Of a stretch of DNA of 64,000 nt, positions 43,150 through 50,684 are shown piece by piece. The position numbers were made by a program, and so were the translations under genes. Location of the stretch: NCBI RefSeq assembly GCF_023509035.1, contig NZ_CP075583.1:2976001-3040000 (forward strand), read 5' to 3'. Position 1 is the first letter of the stretch, and each line of letters opens with the position of its first letter. The DNA is from Janthinobacterium lividum. GTDB taxonomy: Bacteria; Pseudomonadota; Gammaproteobacteria; Burkholderiales; Burkholderiaceae_D. A model generated the notes under the pieces. That model was given only the letters and a program-made list of their open reading frames with translations, did not search any database and had not been told where the DNA came from.

Positions 43150-45293
43150 AAGTCAAACTGCGCCGAGACTTTGAACGTGCGGCTGGCGCCGGGATACAGA
43201 TAGCCATCCGATTCCGGTGTCACATCGCGCCAGTAGAACTTGTCGGCCACGTTGTTGACAGCGGCGCGCAGCACGGCGCGCGTGCCGGCGATGCGCGTGG
43301 CGTAGGCGGCGCCCAGGTTGAACACGTTGTACGACGGCACGAAGGTCGTGTTGTTGTATTCAAACGCTTTCTTGCCCGCATATTCCCAGCTACCGTTGAC
43401 GCTCAAGCCCGCCACCTGCTGCACGGCGTAGTCCGCATGCACGGCCGCCTTGAAGGCCGGCACATTGGGCACGCGCTTGCCGTCTAGCGACGCTTCGCCC
43501 GTATTTGATTGCTGGCTGTTCAGGGCCGTGAGCGAGACGCCCAGGTTCAGGTCGTGGGTCGCCTTGCCTTGCGCGGATAATTCCAGGCCACGGTGCTGCG
43601 CCTGGCCTTCACGCACGAAGTAGCCGGCGGCATTCTGAAATTCCAGGCCCTTGCGGATCTGGAACAGGCTGGCCGCCAGCATGAAGTCCGGCGTCACATC
43701 CATCTTCACGCCCAATTCGATCTGCTTCGAGCGGCTCGGTGTCAGCTCTTCGTTGGCATTCATCGCCTTGCGGTCGGCCGTGCCGCCATGTTCCATGCCC
43801 TGCGAGTAGGCCGCATACACGGACACATTGTCGAGCGGGGTGTAGGCGAGCGAGACGTTGGGCAACAGGAAATCGTGCTTGGCGCGGATTTCCGTGTCGG
43901 CTTTCAGCACATACTGGTAGCCGTCGACATTGATATGGCGCAAGCCGCCATGCAGCTTCCAGTTCGGCGCCAGGCTGACGATATCCTGCACGAAGACGGA
44001 GTTTTCCGTATCCTTGCGCACCAGGCGCACGGGACCCGTGACGCCGGGTGAGGTGCCGACGATTTGCGGCTGATAGATGTTGCTTACGCCTACCCAGTCA
44101 TACACGTACAGGCCGGCGCGGTCCTTGCGGCGGAAGGTCGAGACGCCGGCCGTGAATTCATGGCGCAGGGTACCGGTGGCGAACTTGCCCTGGATCATGG
44201 CTTGCGCGCTCAGCGGCTTTTTCGTCTCGCCCAGGCTGCGGTAGTCATACACGTCGTAGTCGCCATTGCCGCAAAAGCCAGGGTACAGCTCTTGCCCGCT
44301 GCAACCATACGGGAAGGCCGTGTAGTCATCGCGCTTGAACGAGTGCTGGTTGGCCGACAAGGTGGCGTGCCAGTCGTCATTGAAAGCGTACTGGAAACGC
44401 AGGCCGATATTGCTGGTGACGGTTTCCACGGGGCGTGTCCACGGCTGCAGGTTGAGCATGGCGTCGGCGCTGATGCCAGTCGGCAGGGTCGTGTTATTCA
44501 GTAACTGGAAGCCAGGTGCCGTCGCCTGTGCCTTGTCCTGGTAATCGGCATCGATTTGCAGCAGGGCTTGCGGTGAAATCTGCCAGTCGAAGGCGCCGGA
44601 AATGAATTTTCGGTTGCCGTCGGCACCCTTGATGTAAGAGCGCAGGCGCTCGGCCGCTACGTTGACTCTGTAGCCGAAGCGCGTGTCTTCCAGGCGGCCG
44701 CCCAGGTCGACGGCGCCGTACAAGGTGCCTCGCTCGCGCGTTTCCACGGTGACGGTGCGCAGCGGTGTGGCGGTGGGGCGCTTGACGATGAAGTCGATCA
44801 CGCCACCCGGCGCGGCCACGCCTGCCTGCAAACCTGCCAGGCCCTTCAGCACTTCGATGCGTTCCTTGTTTTCCAGCGGAATTTGCGTGTCGCCAGGAAT
44901 GGCCACGCCATCCTTGCGGTAGCTGGAATTGTTGTCGAGCTTGAAGCCGCGGATGGAAAATTGTTCCGCATAGCCGACGGCGTTGTAGGCGTCGTTGATG
45001 CTGGTGTCGAGCTTTACGGCATCGCTGAGGTTGCGGATTTGCAAGTCCTGCATGTCTTTTTGCGAAATCACGGTGACAGATGCCGGCGTCTGCAGCAGCG
45101 GCGCGTCGCTAAAGCCGCCCACGGAGGCGCGCTTGGCGGCCGGCGCCTTGCTGGCCGTGACGACGACTTCGGCCATGCTTTGGGCCTGCGGGTCGGCGGT
45201 TTCGGTGGTGTCATTGGCGGCAAAGGCAGGCGCGGCAAAGGCGTGCAGGACGGCCAGGGTCAGTACAGAAACAGATAAATTCGGTGTGGACAT
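43146..45293 (-). CDS. TonB-dependent outer-membrane receptor, TPP-riboswitch controlled
   Basis: A 715-residue receptor: signal peptide (LSVSVLTLAVLHAFAAPAFA), TonB box-like AEVVVTASK, plug domain (TPASVTVISQKDMQDLQIRNL, NDAYNAVGYAEQFSIRGF, IEVLKGLAGLQAGVAAPGGVID) and a beta-barrel ending in KVSAQFDF with the terminal Phe. By sequence it groups with siderophore-type receptors, but its leader carries a TPP riboswitch, so the ligand is most likely thiamine or a thiamine precursor. The start at MSTPNLSV is used; the open frame extends 39 codons upstream into the leader without any signal-like sequence. Confidence 0.88.
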   Translation of the reverse strand: MSTPNLSVSVLTLAVLHAFAAPAFAANDTTETADPQAQSMAEVVVTASKAPAAKRASVGGFSDAPLLQTPASVTVISQKDMQDLQIRNLSDAVKLDTSINDAYNAVGYAEQFSIRGFKLDNNSSYRKDGVAIPGDTQIPLENKERIEVLKGLAGLQAGVAAPGGVIDFIVKRPTATPLRTVTVETRERGTLYGAVDLGGRLEDTRFGYRVNVAAERLRSYIKGADGNRKFISGAFDWQISPQALLQIDADYQDKAQATAPGFQLLNNTTLPTGISADAMLNLQPWTRPVETVTSNIGLRFQYAFNDDWHATLSANQHSFKRDDYTAFPYGCSGQELYPGFCGNGDYDVYDYRSLGETKKPLSAQAMIQGKFATGTLRHEFTAGVSTFRRKDRAGLYVYDWVGVSNIYQPQIVGTSPGVTGPVRLVRKDTENSVFVQDIVSLAPNWKLHGGLRHINVDGYQYVLKADTEIRAKHDFLLPNVSLAYTPLDNVSVYAAYSQGMEHGGTADRKAMNANEELTPSRSKQIELGVKMDVTPDFMLAASLFQIRKGLEFQNAAGYFVREGQAQHRGLELSAQGKATHDLNLGVSLTALNSQQSNTGEASLDGKRVPNVPAFKAAVHADYAVQQVAGLSVNGSWEYAGKKAFEYNNTTFVPSYNVFNLGAAYATRIAGTRAVLRAAVNNVADKFYWRDVTPESDGYLYPGASRTFKVSAQFDF

Positions 45294-45399
45294 AGATTGC
45301 TCGTGGTTCAAGCCAACTCTGTAAAGAGCACGGCAGGCTGCTTGTTCGGCTGGCGCCAACGCAGGAGCTATCAAAGGAGGGAGGTACTTTGCGCTTTCC

Positions 45400-45472
45400 T
45401 TCGCTGGCATTATCCAGATCAGGTACGAAGGGTATCTCTCACCCGGATGACTGCTCCAGGACCCCTAGCGAA
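45400..45472 (-). ncRNA. TPP (THI-box) riboswitch
   Basis: Reading the minus strand from 45472: the P1 strand TTCGCT, AGGGGTCC, then CCGGGTGAGAGATACCCTT (the conserved CUGAGA-type loop, here GTGAGA), GTACCTGATCTGGATAATGC (the second THI-box signature) and the closing P1 strand AGCGAA. These are the hallmark segments of the thiamine-pyrophosphate aptamer in the right order. It lies 107 nt upstream of the TonB-receptor ATG. A hairpin or anti-Shine-Dalgarno expression platform is not clear. High TPP should lower receptor synthesis. Confidence 0.95.
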
Positions 45473-45543
45473 CTGACAGCTTAGCATGAACCACGGCCAG
45501 CTGTCCCACCCGGCTGACCGTTTTACAACAGTGCAGGCCGAAT

Positions 45544-46701
45544 CTACAAACTCAGCTCCAGCACCTTGCGGCTGACGGCGGGCGTCACTTCGCGCTGTTC
45601 GCCCAGCGCCGTCATGCCGTGCGCTTCCAGGGCGGACACGACGGCATCCACGCTGGCGTGATTCAGGCCGTAGTCGGCCAGACGCGTCTTGACGCCCATG
45701 TGGCGGAAGAAAAATTCCGTGCGCGCGATGGCCGCTTCGATGCGGCCATCCTCGTCGCCGCCATCGAGACCCCAGACGCGGGCCGCGTACTGCAGCAGCT
45801 TGGCGCGCTTGGCCTGCTTGCGCACGCGCAGCATGCTGGGCAGGATGATGGCCAGGGTTTGTGCGTGGTCGAGTTCGTACAAGGCCGTCAATTCGTGGCC
45901 GATGGCGTGCGTGGACCAGTCCTGCGGCACGCCCACGCCGATCAGGCCGTTCAAGGCCAGGGTGGCGCTCCACATCACGTTGGCGCGCACGTCGTAGTCG
46001 TCCGGGTGCGACAGGGCCTTCGGGCCTTCCTCGATCAGGGTCAGCAGTATGCCTTCGGCGAAGCGGTCCTGTACCGACGCGTTCACAGGGTAGGTCAGGT
46101 ATTGCTCCATCACATGCGCAAACGCATCGACGACGCCGTTGCCCACCTGGCGCAGCGGCAAGGTAAACGTTTTCGACGGGTCCAGCACGGAGAACTTCGG
46201 ATACACCTTGCGGCTCATGAACGAGCGCTTTTCCTGCGTGGCCTTGCGCGTGATCACGGCCGAGCCATTCATTTCGGAACCCGTGGCCGGTAACGTCAAA
46301 ACGGTGCCGAAGGGCAGGGCGGCCTCGACGATCTTGCCGCCTTTCGCCAGGATGTCCCAGGCCTCACCCTCGTGCAGGGCGGCGGCGGCGATGAACTTGG
46401 TGCCGTCGACCACGGAGCCGCCGCCGACGGCCAGCAGGAAATCGATGCGCTCGCTTTTCACCATGGCCACGGCCTGCATCAGGGTTTCATAGCTGGGATT
46501 GGGTTCGATGCCGGCAAATTCCAGCAAGGTATGGCCGGCCAGCGCCGCCTTGACTTCATCGTAGACGCCGTTCTGCTTGATGCTGCCGCCGCCATACGTC
46601 ATGAGCACTCTGGCCTGCGGCGGGATCAGCGCCGTGATGGCGGCGATCTGGCCCTGGCCGAAGAGGATTTGCGTCGGATTGTAAAAGTCGAAATTGAACA
46701 T
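45544..46701 (-). CDS. yqhD: NADPH-dependent aldehyde reductase YqhD (iron-containing ADH family)
   Basis: A 385-residue member of the iron/zinc-dependent alcohol dehydrogenase family that reduces short aldehydes, including lipid-peroxidation products, with NADPH. It matches E. coli YqhD (387 residues) throughout: PTQILFGQGQIAAI, YGGGSIKQNGVYDEV, FLLAVGGGSVVDGTKFIAAA, LTLPATGSEMNGSAVI, VGNGVVDAFAHVMEQYLT, DRFAEGILLTLIEEGPKAL and the metal-binding HAIGHELTALYELDHAQTLAI with its His residues. Monocistronic; divergent from the EncFtn-like gene. Confidence 0.93.
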   Translation of the reverse strand: MFNFDFYNPTQILFGQGQIAAITALIPPQARVLMTYGGGSIKQNGVYDEVKAALAGHTLLEFAGIEPNPSYETLMQAVAMVKSERIDFLLAVGGGSVVDGTKFIAAAALHEGEAWDILAKGGKIVEAALPFGTVLTLPATGSEMNGSAVITRKATQEKRSFMSRKVYPKFSVLDPSKTFTLPLRQVGNGVVDAFAHVMEQYLTYPVNASVQDRFAEGILLTLIEEGPKALSHPDDYDVRANVMWSATLALNGLIGVGVPQDWSTHAIGHELTALYELDHAQTLAIILPSMLRVRKQAKRAKLLQYAARVWGLDGGDEDGRIEAAIARTEFFFRHMGVKTRLADYGLNHASVDAVVSALEAHGMTALGEQREVTPAVSRKVLELSL

Positions 46702-46843
46702 GAGACTCCTGCCGCTGAGGTTTAGGCTGTTGCTGAACCATGATTATGGCCGAACAGGTGGAAATGTGTCGTGGACGCTTGAGCTTTTCGTCCGCGCGGT
46801 GGAGAATGCAGCCGATGTCACCACCACGCGAAAAGGAATGCGC

Positions 46844-47149
46844 ATGACCACCGTCCCACTGGAAGAAGCGGGCCTGCCGGCCACCGCGCTCGACATGCAC
46901 CGCGCCATCGGCGCCACCATCGCCGCGCTGCAGGCGCTGGATTTGAACAGCCAGCGCTTCGAGGCGTGCACGGACCCGGAACTGCGCCGCGTACTCGCGC
47001 ATGCGGGCGACACCAGCCGCAAGGAAGCGGCCATGCTGCTCGAATGGATGCGGCGCCGCGATGCGCGCCTGGATACGGCCATGAAGGAAGCGCTGTTCAA
47101 GGCGGGGCCGATTGTTGCTCAGTATCACTATGACGAGAAAATATTGTAA
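46844..47149 (+). CDS. Encapsulated-ferritin-like protein with lost ferroxidase ligands
   Basis: A 101-residue helical protein that lines up without gaps with encapsulated ferritins (EncFtn): MHRAIGATIAALQALDLNSQ, TDPELRRVLAHAGD, AAMLLEWMRRRDARLD and EALFKAGPIVAQY. EncFtn oxidises iron at a dimer interface using two Glu and one His (in EEKEHA and the first helix). Here the matching segments read TSRKEA and AALQAL, so those ligands are gone. No encapsulin shell gene or targeting peptide is seen. AAAAGGA seven bases before the ATG of MTTVPLEE fixes the start; a longer frame begins over the yqhD start. Confidence 0.72.
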   Translation: MTTVPLEEAGLPATALDMHRAIGATIAALQALDLNSQRFEACTDPELRRVLAHAGDTSRKEAAMLLEWMRRRDARLDTAMKEALFKAGPIVAQYHYDEKIL

Positions 47150-47271
47150 CTATTGGTTTGTTGTTGTTGCGTACCATGCGCCACATTGGCCTTGCTTCGC
47201 GTAGACTGTGCCCCTACTTAAATTTAAGGTCGGATAGCAGCGGCTGTCCGGCGTACTCCTGGGGTTTTTAT

Positions 47272-47751
47272 ATGAGATCATTACCATACCGAGAAGGCAG
47301 CTGGTTTGCCGTGCCCCTGCCGGGCGGCGGTTATGCCGTCGGCGTGGTGGCACGCAGGGCGCCTGCCGGGCGCATCATGCTGGCATATATGTTTGGGCCA
47401 AAGCGCGACAGCTTGCCTGCGCTGGAAGAGCTGGAAGGCTTGCGGCCGGAACAGGCCGTGCGCCGCCTGCGCACGGGCGACATGGCCCTGCTCAACGAGC
47501 GCTGGCCCCTGCTGGGCGACAGCCCCCACTGGGAGCGCGATGCCTGGCCCATGCCAGCCTTTATCCGCCGCAATGAATCCCTGCAGCGCGCCTGGCGCGC
47601 CAGTTATGCGGACGCCGATCCTGCCAAGCTGAACCGTGAGGAATCGATCCCCTTCGATACGCCGGGCATGGAAAGCGATTCCCTGTATGGCTATGGTGCG
47701 ACGGAATTGTTGATGAATAAATTGCTGGCGCCGGAACCGGCGTCCGCCTGA
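47272..47751 (+). CDS. Immunity protein 26 (Imm26) family protein
   Basis: A 159-residue protein with the Imm26 signature at its N-terminus: REGSWFAVPLPGGGYAVGVVARRAP, then RIMLAYMFGPKRDSLPALEEL and LRTGDMALLNERWPLLG. Imm26 proteins protect against polymorphic toxins, often contact-dependent or secreted nucleases, but no toxin or Rhs/CDI gene is adjacent. The ATG follows TGGGGTTTTTAT. Convergent with the EnvZ-type kinase gene. Confidence 0.72.
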   Translation: MRSLPYREGSWFAVPLPGGGYAVGVVARRAPAGRIMLAYMFGPKRDSLPALEELEGLRPEQAVRRLRTGDMALLNERWPLLGDSPHWERDAWPMPAFIRRNESLQRAWRASYADADPAKLNREESIPFDTPGMESDSLYGYGATELLMNKLLAPEPASA

Positions 47752-47754
47752 ACG

Positions 47755-47787
47755 GCAGGGAACGGCACAGCCGTGCCGTTTCCCTGC
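47755..47787. terminator. Shared terminator hairpin between Imm26 and kinase genes
   Basis: GCAGGGAACGGCAC (47755-47768) pairs with GTGCCGTTTCCCTGC (47773-47787) with one bulged T. It sits between two convergent stops and could serve both strands, though T-runs are short. Confidence 0.55.
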
Positions 47788-47789
47788 GT

Positions 47790-49157
47790 TTATACCGCTG
47801 ATACCGCTGGCAAGCTGATCTGAAACGCCAGGCCGCCGCCTTCGCGGTTGCGCACCTGCAATTCGGCGCCATGGCGCAGCAGTACGCGGTCGACGATGGC
47901 CAGGCCCAATCCGGCGCCATTGGCCTGTCCGCGCGCCGTGTCGAGGCGGGTGAACGGTTTCATCAGCTGTTCGATCTTTTCCGCCGGCACGCCCGTGCCG
48001 TGATCCTGTACCTCGATGATCACCTTTTTCGCACCGTGGCTGGTGCGCACCTGGCAAGTGATGTCGATTTCCGTCATGTCGCTGCCCGGCGTCTTGCCAT
48101 AGCGGCGCGCATTTTCGATCAGGTTGTTCAGCACGCGGCGCAAATCGGTGGGGTTGCCCATCGCATGCGCGCCGTCGGCGATGCTGGCGTTGATCTTCAG
48201 GTCCGACAAGCGCATGGCTTCGCGCGTCATGTCGCTGAGCAGGCCGCTCAGGTCGACATCGGTAAAGCTCGACGCTTCCGTCGGCCTGGCATAGTCGAGG
48301 AACTGGCCGATGATGGCGTCCATTTGCCCGATATCGGACTGGATGCCTTCGCGCGCCTCGTCCGACAGATTCGCCATTTCCACTTCCAGCTGCATGCGCG
48401 CCAGCGGCGTGCGCAAGTCGTGCGAAATACCGGCCAAAATCACGGCGCGGTCCGATTCCACCTGTTTCAGATCGTCGACCATCTGGTTGAAGCTGCGGTT
48501 CGCCTCGATGATTTCGATCGGGCCCTTTTCCGGCAGCGGGGTCGGTTGCTTGCCCTTGGCGATGTCGCGCGCGGCCGCCGTCAGGCGCGACAGCGGCAGA
48601 TTGATCAGGCTGGAAATGATGGCCGCGCCCAGCAGGGACAGCAGGGACACCAGGCTGGCCCAGCCCAGCCACTGGAACCCCGTCAGGCCCCGCAGACGCT
48701 CGCGGTCCAGCATCAGCCAGTACTCGTCGTCATCGATCTTGAAGCTGACCCAGAAGCCGGCCACGCCGTTGACGCGCGCGGAAAAGCGCGTGTCCTTGCC
48801 CAGCTTGGCCTTCACCAGCGCTTCGATGTCGGGCATCAGGTAATTGTCGGGCGGCGGCTCGATGCGGTCGTCCTCTTCCAGCGAGAAGATGCGGATGCCT
48901 TCATTGCTGACGAGGTCGAACAGCAGCTCGCGCCGCAGCTCGGGAGCCGAGTGCGTCAATGCCGCATGCGTGATGGTGACGACGGAAATGATCTGAGCGG
49001 AAATCTGCTGCGCCTGCGGCTCACGCTGGATGAAGGAAATCATGCTGAACCAGGCGATCATGCTGACCGTGGTCAAGGTGCCGAGCAACAAAAAGGTGCG
49101 CCAGAACAAGCCGCTTTTCAGCCGCGCCAGGCTGATATCGGGAAAAAGCTTCATCAT
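47790..49157 (-). CDS. EnvZ-type sensor histidine kinase
   Basis: A 455-residue inner-membrane kinase: helix 1 (FWRTFLLLGTLTTVSMIAWF), periplasmic domain of about 120 residues, helix 2 (WLGWASLVSLLSLLGAAIISSL), HAMP (INLPLSRLTAAARDIAKGKQ), HisKA with AGISHDLRTPLARMQLEVEM carrying the phospho-acceptor His, and HATPase_c (NNLIENARRYG, VQDHGTGV, NGAGLGLAIVDRV). It lies 13 bases after the OmpR-type gene in one operon and resembles the EnvZ/RisS group of beta-proteobacteria, with a likely role in osmotic or envelope sensing. Confidence 0.9.
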   Translation of the reverse strand: MMKLFPDISLARLKSGLFWRTFLLLGTLTTVSMIAWFSMISFIQREPQAQQISAQIISVVTITHAALTHSAPELRRELLFDLVSNEGIRIFSLEEDDRIEPPPDNYLMPDIEALVKAKLGKDTRFSARVNGVAGFWVSFKIDDDEYWLMLDRERLRGLTGFQWLGWASLVSLLSLLGAAIISSLINLPLSRLTAAARDIAKGKQPTPLPEKGPIEIIEANRSFNQMVDDLKQVESDRAVILAGISHDLRTPLARMQLEVEMANLSDEAREGIQSDIGQMDAIIGQFLDYARPTEASSFTDVDLSGLLSDMTREAMRLSDLKINASIADGAHAMGNPTDLRRVLNNLIENARRYGKTPGSDMTEIDITCQVRTSHGAKKVIIEVQDHGTGVPAEKIEQLMKPFTRLDTARGQANGAGLGLAIVDRVLLRHGAELQVRNREGGGLAFQISLPAVSAV

Positions 49158-49170
49158 GCCTCGCCAGCGA

Positions 49171-49941
49171 TCAGCGCGGCTGTCCGTCCGGGATGAAGAC
49201 GTAGCCGAGGCCCCACACAGTCTGGATGAACAGCGGGCTCGACGGATCGGGTTCGATCAGCTTGCGCAGGCGCGAGATTTGCACGTCCAGGCTGCGGTCG
49301 AATACTTCGTATTCGCGGCCGCGCGCCAGTTCCATGAGTTTCTCGCGCGACAGCGGCTGGCGCGCATGGCGGGCAAACACTTTTAGCACAGAAAACTCGC
49401 CGGTCGTCAGCGGCACCGTTTCGCCATTCTTTTTCAGGGTACGCGTGCCGAGGTCCAGCACGAAGTCGCCGAATTCGAAGGTTTGCGGCGTTTCCGACGG
49501 CGCGCCCGGGATTTCATCGGGGCCCTTGCGGCGCAGCACGGCGCCGATGCGGGCCACCAGTTCGCGCGGATTGAACGGTTTCGGCAGGTAGTCGTCGGCA
49601 CCCATTTCCAGGCCCACGATGCGGTCCACATCCTCGCCCTTGGCCGTCAGCATGATGATCGGCGTCTGGTCGCCCGCGCCGCGCAGGCGGCGGCAGATCG
49701 ACAGGCCGTCTTCGCCCGGCAGCATCAGGTCGAGCACCAGCAGGTCGTAGCGTTCGCGCAGCCACAGCTTGTTCATGGCCGTCGCGCTCTCTGCCGTGAA
49801 GACATTGAAACCCTGTTCGGTCAGGTAGCGGCGCAGCAGGTCGCGCAGGCGCACATCGTCATCGACCACCATGATTTTTGCCTGGTGGCCGTGGATCGAT
49901 TGCGTTGTTGTATTGCTGCCGGAAGTGGAGGTTGTGGTCAT
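49171..49941 (-). CDS. ompR: OmpR-type response regulator
   Basis: A 256-residue regulator: receiver domain (KIMVVDDDVRLRDLLRRYL; phospho-acceptor Asp in DLLVLDLMLPGEDG; MLTAKGEDVDRIVGLEMGAD; Lys in YLPKPFNPREL) and a winged-helix output domain (LTTGEFSVLKVFARHARQPLSREKLME, YEVFDRSLDVQISRLRKLIE, TVWGLGYVFIPDGQ), closest to OmpR. First gene of the operon with the EnvZ-type kinase. Its upstream gap contains a 10-bp-spaced TTACAAA repeat, a candidate autoregulatory site. Confidence 0.9.
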   Translation of the reverse strand: MTTTSTSGSNTTTQSIHGHQAKIMVVDDDVRLRDLLRRYLTEQGFNVFTAESATAMNKLWLRERYDLLVLDLMLPGEDGLSICRRLRGAGDQTPIIMLTAKGEDVDRIVGLEMGADDYLPKPFNPRELVARIGAVLRRKGPDEIPGAPSETPQTFEFGDFVLDLGTRTLKKNGETVPLTTGEFSVLKVFARHARQPLSREKLMELARGREYEVFDRSLDVQISRLRKLIEPDPSSPLFIQTVWGLGYVFIPDGQPR

Positions 49942-50016
49942 TTAGGGTGTCGTGTTATCTTATTTAGTTGCTATAGTAACGCCTCGCGCGGCGTCGGCAA
50001 GGGGCTGTGGCGACCC

Positions 50017-50040
50017 ATTACAAAGTGTTACAAACTTTAC
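50017..50040. promoter_or_regulatory. 10-bp tandem repeat, candidate OmpR site
   Basis: TTACAAA occurs at 50018 and again at 50028, within ATTACAAAGT-GTTACAAACT-TTAC. Tandem half-sites one helical turn apart are how OmpR dimers bind. It lies between the divergent ompR gene and the small exported-protein gene at 50136. Confidence 0.45.
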
Positions 50041-50135
50041 CCAATTACTCTTACTGCACCGTGTAAAGCATCATACACTGGGGCCACAGTGGAAATCAGC
50101 TTTAAGTTTATACGGCATCGCGGAAGAGGAACTCA

Positions 50136-50525
50136 ATGAATATCTTTACTAAAAAAATTCACACCGCTCCCAGCGCAGCTATTGCCGCACGTACGACTGT
50201 GCTGTCCGCATTTGCCGTTTGCTCCGTGTTTGCCGCCAGCCTGGCGTCAGCGCAAAACCAGCCGCCACCACGCCGTGACGACCAGCAGCAAATGCAGGCT
50301 CAGCGGTATGAACAGGTACAACGCAGTAATAGCAATGATACGCGAGTGCGCGAACAGCGTGACGCACGCAGTTTCGACACGCGCGCCGAAGAGCAGCGCC
50401 GCGCCAACGAAGGCGCCGACGCCTCGCGCCGCACGGGCCGCATGACGCCCGACGAGCGCCGCGACCTGCGCCGCCAGATCAATGAAGTGGGCCAGGATAT
50501 CTATTCCAACCCACCGCGCCGCTAG
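50136..50525 (+). CDS. Small exported protein, Arg/Gln-rich
   Basis: A 129-residue protein with a signal peptide (TTVLSAFAVCSVFAASLASA) and a highly charged mature part rich in Arg, Gln, Asp and Asn, ending MTPDERRDLRRQINEVGQDIY. No domain recognised; the C-terminal DERRxLRRQIxE motif recurs in small periplasmic proteins of this bacterial family (recollection, not verified). GAAGAGGA lies eight bases before the ATG. Divergent from ompR across 194 bp with a candidate OmpR site, so it may be an OmpR target. Confidence 0.7.
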   Translation: MNIFTKKIHTAPSAAIAARTTVLSAFAVCSVFAASLASAQNQPPPRRDDQQQMQAQRYEQVQRSNSNDTRVREQRDARSFDTRAEEQRRANEGADASRRTGRMTPDERRDLRRQINEVGQDIYSNPPRR

Positions 50526-50543
50526 GCATCGCGCACCCCATCC

Positions 50544-50578
50544 AACAGGGCCATTTCGCAAGACATGGCCCTGTTTGC
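50544..50578 (+). terminator. Intrinsic terminator after the small exported protein
   Basis: AACAGGGCCAT (50544-50554) and ATGGCCCTGTT (50565-50575) form a perfect 11-bp stem ending in TTT. Confidence 0.7.
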
Positions 50579-50684
50579 ATCTGGCAAGCACATTTTTGCC
50601 GAGTCAGGCACACCGCCACGCCCCGTGATATTGTTCTAGTGCATTGAGGCAATTCTCTGACATTGTTGCTGGGGGAGGCAAGGC

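Noticed and set aside
45294..45410. 39-codon N-terminal extension of the TonB receptor
   Set aside because: It would translate leader RNA and reach the edge of the TPP riboswitch, and it precedes a normal signal peptide.
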